Shown here: one piece after another, positions 1-8,129 of the stretch | How the letters are laid out: each line of letters begins with the position of its first letter | Numbering within the stretch: position 1 is the first letter of the stretch | Assembly (NCBI GenBank): GCA_017447625.1 | Contig: JAFSNB010000013.1 | Span: 1-36,583 of the forward strand | Reading direction: 5' to 3' | Origin: Bacteroidaceae bacterium | GTDB lineage: Bacteria; Bacteroidota; Bacteroidia; Bacteroidales; Bacteroidaceae | DNA length: 36,583 bases | Notes under the pieces: model-generated | The model's input: the letters and a program-made list of their open reading frames with translations, nothing else | The model's database searches: none | Told to the model about the DNA's origin: nothing | Made by a program: the position numbers and the translations under genes

Positions 1-140
1 CTCCACTATGCTTCAGACTGCGAGGCAAAGTTACAACTTCCATTTGATTTGGCAATGAGATAACTGGAAAAAGTCATCCTGCAATTTGAGCTATTGAATA
101 CCTACTACGCAATTTTATCCTGCAAAATGAGCCATACGCC
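1..140 (-). mobile_element. possible end of an insertion sequence interrupting mod
   Basis: This stretch does not continue the methyltransferase reading frame that follows it; that frame is closed by a TGA at 128-130. It holds two near-identical 16-mers, ATCCTGCAATTTGAGC at 76-91 and ATCCTGCAAAATGAGC at 117-132, which differ at two positions, plus a leftward promoter-like sequence. A promoter firing out of the window and repeated motifs near the junction fit the end of an insertion sequence whose transposase lies to the left. No transposase or second end is visible, so the call is an inference from context. Confidence 0.35.
26..55 (-). promoter_or_regulatory. leftward Bacteroidota-type promoter
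   Basis: Read on the minus strand, TAACTTTG (33 to 26) matches the TAnnTTTG -7 box. A TTG (55 to 53) lies 19 bases upstream, where the -33 TTTG is expected. It would drive a gene leaving the window to the left, perhaps a transposase. Only the -7 box is a good match. Confidence 0.35.
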
Positions 141-1252
141 AAAAATTATATCCCCAGTGGACATATAGGCAGTATTTGCAAGAAGGTGGATTACCTAAAG
201 ACTGGTGGGAGATTCCTTTTATAAATTCTCAAGCAAAAGAAAGAATTGACTACGCAACACAAAAGCCAGAAGTACTATTGGAACGCATCATAAAAGCTTC
301 ATCAAACAAAGGAAGTATAGTTTGTGATTTTTTTGGTGGTAGTGGTACAACAGCGGCTGTTGCAGAGCGATTAGGAAGAAGGTGGATAATAGGCGATATA
401 GGCAAACCCGCTTCTCTTATTATGCGCAAGCGTTTCATTGATCAGGAAGTGAAACCGTTCCTTTATCAGAGTATTGGCGACTATCAGAAAGAGGCGTTTA
501 GGAACAACAAGCGCTATAAGCATGTGGGCGATCTGAGCCAAGTGGTGTTAGGCTTGTATGGAGCATTGCCCTTTACGCCTGAGCAGACGAACGACCGTAA
601 CTTCGGATCATTGGTGATGGTTGATTCTCCTAACAGATTGACAACTGCTGCCACCATACGAAGAGCTGTAGAAGCAAAGGCCAGTCTGCTTGGTGGCGAT
701 TGGGAAAAGGTGGTTGTACTGGGTTGGAACTTTGCCTTTGATATCTCACAAGCCATTCAGAAGTATGCTGACAGTAATGTAGAGGTTTTGGTTATTCCAC
801 CAGATTTACTGGATAAGCTGGCCAAGAAGGGCTATAAGAAACTGATTGACGACCGCTCGGTACGCTTCTCGTCGCTGCAATACTTAGTGGCGAAGCCCCT
901 GGTGGTGAAGCAGAATGGTGATCAGGACGAGATAGACGTGGCGCTGGAGAACTACGTGCTGCTGTCGCCAGACAATATTCCGTTGGATGATAGGGACAAG
1001 GAGAAACTGCAACAAGTGTTGGAGCGTGACCCATTGTCGCTGATAGAATATTGGAGCATTGATCCTGACTACGACGGCGTAACCTTCCGCTCAACATGGC
1101 AGGACTATCGAGAGAATATGGAGAACGACAACGATCCGCTGCATTGTGTCTATAAAACTCGATTGAGGGTTCCGCACAAGGAGAGCAGACAGGTTTGCAT
1201 CAAGGCAGTAGATGTGTTTGGATTTGAAAGTCAGGTGATAGAGGAGGTATAG
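131..1252 (+). pseudogene. mod: type III restriction system modification methyltransferase, 5' end missing
   Basis: This is the C-terminal part of a beta-class N6-adenine DNA methyltransferase (Mod), which specifies the target site and methylates adenine for a type III restriction system. Visible are [20 protein letters not shown] (motif X region) and [10 protein letters not shown] (motif I, AdoMet binding), followed by a long C-terminal region. In the beta class the catalytic DPPY motif lies N-terminal to these, and it is absent. Family-like sequence ([14 protein letters not shown]) continues in frame upstream of the nearest possible start, a TTG at 176, as far as the stop at 128-130. The gene therefore did not start there and has lost its front, probably by insertion or recombination. 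The stop is 3 bp before res, so the two were an operon. A protein starting at 176 would lack catalysis. Confidence 0.85.
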
Positions 1253-1255
1253 GCT

Positions 1256-4156
1256 ATGGCAACAAACAACATGAATATTTCGCTGGAGGTGGCCAAGCGG
1301 CTGAGCGAGACTGTGAACGCCGAATGGGAAAGCGGTGCCTTCTTGGAAGAAGTGACTCCAACTACTCAGGAGTTGTTGAGATTCTGGTTCTCGGAGGAAT
1401 ATTGTTCGCTGAGACATCAGAACTTTCATCCGGGGCAACGTCAGGCAATAATGAATATCATCTACCTGCATGAGGTTCTGGGCGTAAGGAATGTGCTTGA
1501 GTATTACCAGCAGCTGACTCCAGACCTGATGCCGCAAGCGGATTTAGGAACGCTTAGCAAGCAGAAATACCAGATGCCCAAGTATGCCGTGAAGATGGCA
1601 ACAGGAACTGGCAAGACGTGGGTGATGCACGCCCTCTTGTTGTGGCAAATGCTGAACGCACGGCACGAGGATGTCAAGAGCGGCCGCTTCACCAAGAACT
1701 TCCTGATAGTGGCTCCCGGATTGATTGTCTATGACCGTTTGCTGGATGCATTCTGCGGACGCATGAAGCGTGACAAAGAGGAACGTGACACTGAGACTAA
1801 TGATTTTTATATGAATCAGGAAGTGTTTATTCCTGTTCACTTCCGACAAGAGGTCTTTTCGTTCATACAGAACAATGTGGTCACGAAGGAAGAAGGCATC
1901 GGGCGAAAGACAACAGGCGAAGGACTCATTGCTCTGACGAACTGGCATTTATTTGAGAACCAAATAACAGAAGATGAGCCAACTTCTGGCTCCGGATTGA
2001 GCATAGAAGATGTTATCAAAGAGCTGTTGCCTATTCGCCCAGGCAAGGCTGCCGGCAACGACCTTGGAATGTTGGACCGCCGCTATTTAAGAGGTTCGGA
2101 GATTGAATACCTGGCTTCATTGGAAGACATCATGGTTATCAACGATGAGGCTCACCATATTCATGAACTGAAACGAGGTGGCGAGGTAGAGGAAGTAGAA
2201 TGGCAGAAAGGGTTGAATGTCATTGCTTCGGGCAAGGGTAAAAGATTCTTCCAAGTCGATTTCTCGGCTACGCCGTTTGACACACGAGGTACTGGGCAAA
2301 AGGTGCAGAAGCAATATTTCCCGCATATTGTGGTGGATTTTGATTTGGCTACAGCTATGCGAAAAGGACTGGTGAAGACTCTGTTGCTGGATCGCCGACA
2401 GGAATTGACAGAACTGGAATCACTGGATTATAATGCACTTCGTGATGAACGCGGTAAGGTGTGTGACCTCAGCGACGGTCAGCGACTAATGCTTCGCGCT
2501 GGACTGACGAAGCTGAAACGATTGGAACAAGAGTTCACCGAGGTTGACGAACAGAAGAACCCGAAAATGCTGATTGTGTGCGAGGACACAAATGTATCTC
2601 CCTACGTAGCACAGTTCCTGAGGGATGAGGGTCTGGCAGAGGACGAACTTGTAACTATAGACAGCAACGCCAAAGGAGAGGTTAGCGAAGAAGAATGGCA
2701 GGAGACCAAGAAACGACTGTTTGACATTGACCGCTACAAGAAACCCAAGGTCATTGTGTCCGTGTTGATGCTTCGTGAAGGTTTTGATGTAAACAATATC
2801 TGTGTGATTGTTCCTTTGCGCTCGTCAAAAGCACCGATTTTATTGGAGCAGATTATCGGTCGCGGACTGCGTTTGATGTGGCGAGAACCTGAGTATCAAA
2901 GTATCAAAGAGGAAGACCGCCGCCGTGTTCTGAAGCAGCACAGCCAGCCCAAGACCTATATTGACATGCTAAGCATCATAGAGCATCCTGCATTCATCCA
3001 ATTCTACGATGAGTTGTTCTCACAAGGCTTGGCCATTGAAGATACAGGAGAGTCTGGCGGCAGTGGAGCTACAGGCGACCTTATCAGAGTGAGTTTGCGA
3101 GAAGGATATGAGGCCTTTGATTTTGAATGGCCGATTATTGTGCGTGAAGCTGAAGAAGAGCTGGAAGAAGCGGAAATTGATGTTAACTCGCTTGAACCAT
3201 TCACAGCCTACTCTTTAGATAAACTGCGGCTGTTTTTGGCACAAGAAGGCGAGACATTCATATCGCAGGAAGCAACTACAAAAACTCAGTTCGGACGTTA
3301 CAAAGTGACAGCAAATCTGTTCACCGCTACCAGCTATAATGAATATCTGCAAAAAGTTCTGAGAACCATCACACTTCGCTTCGACCGCATCACCTCACAT
3401 CGTGAGATGCCTGTTCCAACTCTGCAAATCAATGAGGCGCATATTGTGAGAGTGATCGATTTATACATCCGAACGAGGCTGTTCCGCCAGCCGTTCAATC
3501 CTTTCAATGGCGCAGACTGGAAAATCTTACTTTCAAAAGATGCGATAGTTACCAAGCACATTATTGAGGAACTGGCTCGGGCTGTCTTCCATTTGCAAGA
3601 GAATATCCTGACCACGGACGCACAGGTTATGCACACACGTTTCTCATCGGTAACAGAAATAAAAATGCGAGAGTCTTATTCTATAGAAACGTCGAAAACA
3701 ATCTATGAACGCCAAGCCTATCCTACACATGGAGGAGGCCTTGAACGTGCATTCATTGAGTTCCTGGAGAGAGACGGCGAAGTGGAAAAATACTTAAAGA
3801 TTAGCGAGAGTCAGCACCCGTTTGCCATCATATATTATATGCGGCATGACGGACTCATGGCTACTTATCATCCAGACTTTATTGTTGCAACTCAGGAAAA
3901 GGTGTATCTCATTGAGACCAAGGGTAATGATAAAGAGTTTGACAAAAACGTACGTCAGAAGCAAACGGCAGCGGTGGAGTGGATACGTAAAATCAATGAG
4001 CTAAAGCCGGAAGCAAGAATGAACCGTACGTGGGAGTATGTGCTATTGAGTGAGGATAACTTCTATGGTCTCGCATCAAATAATGCAACTCTGACAGACA
4101 TTTGCAATCGTCTCAAAGTGTCTTTATCTGCTTTAATCGGGGATCTGTTTGCATAA
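1256..4156 (+). CDS. res: type III restriction enzyme Res subunit, helicase and nuclease
   Basis: Res is the DNA-translocating and cleaving subunit of a type III restriction-modification complex and acts together with Mod. The 966-aa protein has a superfamily 2 motor: Walker A ATGTGKT at residues 115-121, the DEAH box at 297-300 (INDEAHHIH), motif III FSATPFD, and motif VI EQIIGRGLRL. Near the C-terminus D874 (HPDF) and E887-x-K889 (LIETKG) form a PD-(D/E)XK nuclease site. Length is normal for the family. The ATG at 1256 lies 3 bp after the mod stop and follows a purine-rich AGAGGAGG, which suggests translational coupling. The frame is intact, but without a complete Mod in cis the enzyme is expected to be inactive unless another Mod is supplied. 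Confidence 0.93.
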   Translation: MATNNMNISLEVAKRLSETVNAEWESGAFLEEVTPTTQELLRFWFSEEYCSLRHQNFHPGQRQAIMNIIYLHEVLGVRNVLEYYQQLTPDLMPQADLGTLSKQKYQMPKYAVKMATGTGKTWVMHALLLWQMLNARHEDVKSGRFTKNFLIVAPGLIVYDRLLDAFCGRMKRDKEERDTETNDFYMNQEVFIPVHFRQEVFSFIQNNVVTKEEGIGRKTTGEGLIALTNWHLFENQITEDEPTSGSGLSIEDVIKELLPIRPGKAAGNDLGMLDRRYLRGSEIEYLASLEDIMVINDEAHHIHELKRGGEVEEVEWQKGLNVIASGKGKRFFQVDFSATPFDTRGTGQKVQKQYFPHIVVDFDLATAMRKGLVKTLLLDRRQELTELESLDYNALRDERGKVCDLSDGQRLMLRAGLTKLKRLEQEFTEVDEQKNPKMLIVCEDTNVSPYVAQFLRDEGLAEDELVTIDSNAKGEVSEEEWQETKKRLFDIDRYKKPKVIVSVLMLREGFDVNNICVIVPLRSSKAPILLEQIIGRGLRLMWREPEYQSIKEEDRRRVLKQHSQPKTYIDMLSIIEHPAFIQFYDELFSQGLAIEDTGESGGSGATGDLIRVSLREGYEAFDFEWPIIVREAEEELEEAEIDVNSLEPFTAYSLDKLRLFLAQEGETFISQEATTKTQFGRYKVTANLFTATSYNEYLQKVLRTITLRFDRITSHREMPVPTLQINEAHIVRVIDLYIRTRLFRQPFNPFNGADWKILLSKDAIVTKHIIEELARAVFHLQENILTTDAQVMHTRFSSVTEIKMRESYSIETSKTIYERQAYPTHGGGLERAFIEFLERDGEVEKYLKISESQHPFAIIYYMRHDGLMATYHPDFIVATQEKVYLIETKGNDKEFDKNVRQKQTAAVEWIRKINELKPEARMNRTWEYVLLSEDNFYGLASNNATLTDICNRLKVSLSALIGDLFA

Positions 4157-4259
4157 AACGGGAAATTCTAATCTCAAATTTGACCTACGATGAAGTCCTT
4201 ATTGTTGACCCCGAAACTCCAATATCGAAAGAAGAATACGAATCATAAAACTACTTAAT

Positions 4260-4937
4260 ATGAGCAAATTAGAAAAACTATACAGCATAATAGAGAATTC
4301 TCGCGAAGTGGGAGTTAAACTCACGAAAGAAGTACTTCAGCAAGTAGAAGAACTTGAGGAAGAGATTATCAAAGAGGAGATACTTCCAGCTCTGAGCAGA
4401 GATATCGAACCAAGGTTAAGTCCAATAAAACGCGACCTCGTTCTGGTTGTTGAATATCATCCTGACAAACCTATCAGCGTGGCTCTATCTCGCAAGGCTA
4501 AGATTAGCGAGATTATGGGAGCTAAGACTCTTACGCCTGGAAGCAGCACACCTGTTAAGAGCATAGAGGCACCTGCAAAGTCGGAACCTCATGAACCAAC
4601 GAGATATGTTGATAATCCGACAAATGGGTTAAAGGTAACTTTCCCAGACGGAACTGTAATTTGGCACAGTGTGGCCGTAAAAACTTTCATAGAAAGTCTG
4701 AAGAAAATAGGGCTGGACCGTATTCCTTCTCTCGGTATAAAGCATGGGCGTGGTATTTATAACCTTGTAGGCAAGGTAAAACGTCCACCTGTCCCGGGAC
4801 GCATTTGGCAGCACGAGGTAGATGGGTGGTATATCTACACAAACATCTGCAACAACATGAAAGCCCAAGACCTTAAGCGCATCTCAGACTATTATCACCT
4901 TAGGTTAAAGATTGAAGAAGGAAAACCAGATAAATAA
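4260..4937 (+). CDS. 225-aa protein of unknown function in the restriction island
   Basis: I do not recognise a named family. Residues 1-50 are charged and helical with a Glu/Lys-rich heptad-like stretch, suggesting a short coiled coil. Residues 51-115 contain a strand-rich segment (RDLVLVVEYHPD) and a Pro/Ser/Thr linker. Residues 122-220 form a compact domain: a beta hairpin with FPDGTVIW, a helix with TFIESLKKIG, and a terminal DGWYIYTNIC...DLKRISDYYHLRLKIE. From memory, this C-terminal arrangement is common in Bacteroidales proteins beside restriction or other DNA-handling genes. It lies 103 bp after res on the same strand, so it may be an accessory subunit; that role is inference. A fragment resembling its last 35 residues recurs at 7146-7251. 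Confidence 0.8.
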   Translation: MSKLEKLYSIIENSREVGVKLTKEVLQQVEELEEEIIKEEILPALSRDIEPRLSPIKRDLVLVVEYHPDKPISVALSRKAKISEIMGAKTLTPGSSTPVKSIEAPAKSEPHEPTRYVDNPTNGLKVTFPDGTVIWHSVAVKTFIESLKKIGLDRIPSLGIKHGRGIYNLVGKVKRPPVPGRIWQHEVDGWYIYTNICNNMKAQDLKRISDYYHLRLKIEEGKPDK

Positions 4938-4958
4938 AGAATCATAAAAATAAAACTC

Positions 4959-5075
4959 ATGAAAGAGACTCTATATCACATAGCAGAAGTTTTCAAGAAT
5001 ACTGTGCCAGAATATCGGCGTGAAGGGATTCCTGTTGTTGCAAGAGTACACGGATTACCAAAATATGTTGAATGA
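4959..5075 (+). CDS. possible 38-aa small protein or remnant
   Basis: An ATG-initiated 38-codon frame lies 21 bp after the 225-aa gene and 44 bp before the 674-aa gene. It begins MKETLYHIAEVFKNTVPEY and ends ARVHGLPKYVE. The composition looks protein-like, with an amphipathic N-terminal helix, rather than random AT-rich sequence, and it fills the gap in the same direction. It may be a small accessory protein or the front of a truncated gene. No family is recognised and there is no strong ribosome-binding site, which is usual in Bacteroidota. Confidence 0.35.
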   Translation: MKETLYHIAEVFKNTVPEYRREGIPVVARVHGLPKYVE

Positions 5076-5119
5076 GATAAACAGTTAGATGTAATAGTAT
5101 CTATAAGACAAGATGGCTT

Positions 5120-7144
5120 ATGAAGAAAACAAGTTTAAGGAGTCTGATAGAAGAGCTTTTGCCTCTTGATAGTGAGTCACAAATCGATAAGCTCATAAAC
5201 GTATTGACTGAAAGACATACCAGTATTGACTGCTATTTGGAAAAGTTGATATGTAGCTTAATCGGCATACCTTCATTAGTCGATTATTATAAGGAAAAAA
5301 GTAGTTTGATAACACGCATCCAACTCACTTCTGAGACTATACCTTATCTTGCAGACCTTCTTGTGAAGTACTATCCGGTTGACAATGCAACTAAGGCTGA
5401 TGCTATATATGATGAGTTTACAAAGGATGGCAATTGTTTAAGTCGTAGTGATTACGAGTATGCTTCAAGCCGGATTATTGGGAAAGGGAAAAAACAATGG
5501 GAGAAAAGGTTCAACGAAGCACAAGAAATAAAGCTGCAGGTTGATAGTGTCAATTCAAATCTGATAATTTCCGTACCTCAGCCATTAGCTTCTCTGATTG
5601 TTACAGGTGCTATAAAACAAATTCAAATTGAAAATTACTATAAACTTCATAAGGGTGATACCATATATGTTTATGCTGACGGTTATTCACCCCAAATGAT
5701 GAATAAAATCAAATATGATTTAAATATATGGTCACAATTCTGTAATGGATTTTTTACAGGTTGCTATAATGAGGAGACTTTCCAAGAAAAATGCTATGTT
5801 GGTTATTTTAGAATAGGCAATAAAGTGTCAAAGGGAGTTGAAGAAATAGTCATTCCAAAAGTGTTTAACTCTCCTGTTGAATCGCATATTCATAATGTTC
5901 CTTCAAAATTGTCAATTCCTTCTCATCTGTTTCAAATGAGTCATGTTGAATTGTCTAATCGCACAATTATTGTACCTGTTAATGAAGAAACATGGAGTCA
6001 AATAGAAAAACAAGAAGGGAATACGTTCTTTTATTGGGAAGAAGGATTTGACAATATTATTCGCTTCAAAGAATTGGATGAATACTCAGATGAAATTTGG
6101 GATGATGAAGAGGACGAGCATAATAGTTTAATTGAAGGATTAGCTGGGGACGAGAAAGGCCTATATGAAATACTCTTCATCAACGGGAAGAAACAAATGC
6201 TGTATAAACAAAAAGATGAACGAGCCGTTCACTTAAGCTATTACTATACCAAAGCTGGCGACCCATTCAAAGCATTGGTTTTTGAATTTGAACACATCCT
6301 CCCTGTCAAAGAGAAGGATAGCTCATTTGACATTCTTCAGAAAAAAGAATGGATTTTAGACTGGAACTGTGTTCGTTTCAAGAACGGATTGATGATAGTT
6401 TCGGCTCCTTTGGATGGCAGTGTTAAATTTAAGCCAAAAGCGGTGCATCTTCCAGGAGCAATGGAAGCATATAACTATTTAACGGCCTATCTAAATGATA
6501 GACTGGCACCAGTTCATTGCTCTGTAGAGAAAATGGAACTTACAATTTATGACACAATCCGATTGAATGAAGCCATACAGAAATTTGCCACAATATCGAG
6601 ACAAAAAGGCATCTCCGTCTTGGGTAACAAATCGTCAGGTGGAATAACAGTACCGCAACAGGTGTCGTTTAATCAGGCATTATCAAAGGCTAAACAAATG
6701 ACTCCAGAGGAGTTTGAAAAGTATAAATCTGAGTATATAGATTTCTTAGTTAAGCACCAAAGCAAGAAATATAAGGTGATACCATGTGTAGAAAGACTGG
6801 CTTACAAAGATAGTGATATAACAGAGTATGCTTTCTTATTCTCTATAAAATGTAAATCTGGAGATATACTGATTGTACATGAAAATATTCATCCTGACAG
6901 ATCAACGTTACTCTTTGTCGTAAAGCAGGAGAATTACGACCAAGCTATTCACGCTATATATGACTTCATGCAAAGTGCTGAAATTAATAAGCGTAGTAGT
7001 CTAAGAGACGGCGATATTGAAATAAAGCAAGCTGGAGTTGAACGCTTTCGCTCTCTAAATCATGATTGTTTCTTTTCATGGAGCAGTGTCATCAAAAATT
7101 ATAAGTCTTATTATAAAGATGGTCAAGTGTTGATGATATGGTAG
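5120..7144 (+). CDS. 674-aa protein with an ASCH-like domain, restriction-island associated
   Basis: The N-terminal 140 residues are helical and unrecognised. Residues from about 148 to 245 look like an ASCH (PUA-like) fold: IISVPQPLASLIVTGAIKQI, followed by KLHKGDTIYVYADG, matches the usual pattern of a strand, a self-identifying Q-P helix and an I-strand. Such domains bind RNA or modified nucleic acids. Residues about 320-340 are very acidic (DEIWDDEEDE), and the C-terminal half is mixed alpha/beta with no match known to me. There are no signal peptide or membrane segments, so it is cytoplasmic. It is AT-rich like the rest of the island and follows res and the 225-aa gene in the same direction. 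A role in recognising modified or foreign nucleic acid is inference. ATG 5120 is the first start in the frame. Confidence 0.8.
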   Translation: MKKTSLRSLIEELLPLDSESQIDKLINVLTERHTSIDCYLEKLICSLIGIPSLVDYYKEKSSLITRIQLTSETIPYLADLLVKYYPVDNATKADAIYDEFTKDGNCLSRSDYEYASSRIIGKGKKQWEKRFNEAQEIKLQVDSVNSNLIISVPQPLASLIVTGAIKQIQIENYYKLHKGDTIYVYADGYSPQMMNKIKYDLNIWSQFCNGFFTGCYNEETFQEKCYVGYFRIGNKVSKGVEEIVIPKVFNSPVESHIHNVPSKLSIPSHLFQMSHVELSNRTIIVPVNEETWSQIEKQEGNTFFYWEEGFDNIIRFKELDEYSDEIWDDEEDEHNSLIEGLAGDEKGLYEILFINGKKQMLYKQKDERAVHLSYYYTKAGDPFKALVFEFEHILPVKEKDSSFDILQKKEWILDWNCVRFKNGLMIVSAPLDGSVKFKPKAVHLPGAMEAYNYLTAYLNDRLAPVHCSVEKMELTIYDTIRLNEAIQKFATISRQKGISVLGNKSSGGITVPQQVSFNQALSKAKQMTPEEFEKYKSEYIDFLVKHQSKKYKVIPCVERLAYKDSDITEYAFLFSIKCKSGDILIVHENIHPDRSTLLFVVKQENYDQAIHAIYDFMQSAEINKRSSLRDGDIEIKQAGVERFRSLNHDCFFSWSSVIKNYKSYYKDGQVLMIW

Positions 7145-7145
7145 T

Positions 7146-7251
7146 ACCCAAGTGCCTGAGGAAAACGGCCTTTATATCATGACTCATAGTAGCACCAAAG
7201 ACGAGAAAATACAACTCGTCAGGCTTGCTAAGGAGTTAGGATTGAAACAGA
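7146..7251 (+). pseudogene. fragment of a paralogue of the 225-aa protein
   Basis: Directly after the stop of the 674-aa gene, a different frame reads VPEENGLYIMTHSSTKDEK and then IQLVRLAKELGLKQKIP. This aligns with the end of the 225-aa protein (EVDGWYIYTNICNNMKAQDL, then KRISDYYHLRLKIE) at G, Y, I, T, L, R and the final LK. Everything upstream of this C-terminal motif is missing. After it the frame runs on through the hairpin and antisense to hepT, which is not expected of a real protein. A partial duplication followed by deletion is the simplest reading. Confidence 0.5.
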
Positions 7252-7285
7252 AAATCCCGACGGCCGTGTGTGGTTGTCGGGATTT
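7252..7285 (+). terminator. hairpin between convergent genes
   Basis: AAATCCCGAC at 7252-7261 and GTCGGGATTT at 7276-7285 form a perfect 10-bp stem with a 14-base loop. It lies just past the end of the island transcription unit and just beyond the 3' end of hepT, so it can serve both strands. The downstream tract on the + strand is only moderately T-rich. Confidence 0.5.
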
Positions 7286-7313
7286 CGTTGTTTGGTTGTC
7301 GGGTCCAAAGTGG

Positions 7314-7685
7314 TTAATTTGTTTTCTCCCATTCACTCCAGTCTGTGTCTGCGAGATAACGAATAACTTGACTTTTCAATTCCACTATATCAGAATGAAT
7401 AACATTCCATACGGTATCACTATCTACTTGGAAATATTCATGAACAAGGAAATTACGCATACCAGCGATACTGCGCCAGTTGACCTCGGGATGTGCCGAT
7501 GTGAAGGCGGAAGAGAGCATCCTTGCAGCCTCACCAATAATCTCAATGTTTTTGACAATACCATAATAACGAAGGACATCTTGTTCGAGTTCTTCTTTGG
7601 GTAAATTGCCTGCGTGAACTTGCAATCTGTTGATTGCATCAAGAATATGTTCAAGACGAGTCTTATCTCTAAGCGGTTCTCTCAT
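7314..7685 (-). CDS. hepT: HepT-family ribonuclease toxin
   Basis: HepT (HEPN superfamily, formerly DUF86) is the RNase toxin of the MntA/HepT pair. The 123-aa protein carries the diagnostic RX4HXY motif as RNFLVHEY, with R77, H82 and Y84. In the characterised system MntA inactivates HepT by adding AMP to the tyrosine of this motif. Length and the predicted all-helical fold fit the family. The start at 7685 overlaps the end of mntA by 17 bp, as expected for a coupled pair. It faces the restriction island, consistent with a defence neighbourhood. Confidence 0.9.
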   Translation of the reverse strand: MREPLRDKTRLEHILDAINRLQVHAGNLPKEELEQDVLRYYGIVKNIEIIGEAARMLSSAFTSAHPEVNWRSIAGMRNFLVHEYFQVDSDTVWNVIHSDIVELKSQVIRYLADTDWSEWEKTN

Positions 7686-7968
7686 AAATTAGTTTTCTAT
7701 CATGTTCGACACTCTGTCGGGCAAAAGACATCAAGCCTTTATCTGTCACGAGATCCACAGGTCTCTGGAGTAAATCCTCTAAATCAAGGTGCATAGCACT
7801 TAGCTTGAACAATCCGACATGGGCATCCTGATCAACCGTTACAAGTATATCCACATCACTGTCAGGGCGTTCCTCGCCACGTGAGTAGGAGCCAAAAAGC
7901 CAAGCCTTCAAGACGGGTTGCGTCTTGAAATAATCGGCTATAGTCTGTTGCATCGCTTGGGTACTCAT
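7669..7968 (-). CDS. mntA: MntA-family nucleotidyltransferase antitoxin
   Basis: This 99-aa minimal nucleotidyltransferase is the antitoxin that AMPylates HepT. The family signature GSX10DXD is present: G26-S27 and D38-V-D40 in LFGSYSRGEERPDSDVDILV. I place the start at the ATG at 7968 (MSTQAMQQT). A longer frame reaches back to a TTG at 7998, but that codon lies inside the predicted promoter -7 box and so cannot be translated from that transcript. mntA comes first and hepT overlaps its end, giving one short operon. Confidence 0.9.
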   Translation of the reverse strand: MSTQAMQQTIADYFKTQPVLKAWLFGSYSRGEERPDSDVDILVTVDQDAHVGLFKLSAMHLDLEDLLQRPVDLVTDKGLMSFARQSVEHDRKLIYERTA

Positions 7969-7995
7969 AATGGTAAGAATACTGGTTTCACGCCG

Positions 7996-8026
7996 CAAAT
8001 GTACCCATTATTTTTCAATGCGCAAG
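7996..8026 (-). promoter_or_regulatory. promoter of the mntA-hepT operon
   Basis: On the minus strand, CTTG (8026-8023) and TACATTTG (8003-7996) match the Bacteroidota -33/-7 pattern with a 19-base spacer. Transcription would start near 7989, about 20 bases before the mntA ATG at 7968. Confidence 0.6.
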
Positions 8027-8129
8027 AAAAACAGATAAAAAATGTGACCTGAAAAAGGATAAAAGGCTAGTTAAGCAACACCAAAGACGCAGATAATTGC
8101 CAACAAATTGCTTGAAAATCGTGGTTTAA

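Noticed and set aside
4157-4249. Reading DEVLIVDPETPISKEEYES ending at 4249, between res and the 225-aa gene
   Set aside because: The last residues look protein-like, but no start codon exists in that frame before a stop within res. It may be the tail of a lost gene; not enough to call.
7152-7604. 150-codon frame starting at GTG 7152
   Set aside because: Only its first 35 codons resemble a protein family. The rest runs through a hairpin and antisense to hepT, so it is annotated as a fragment instead.
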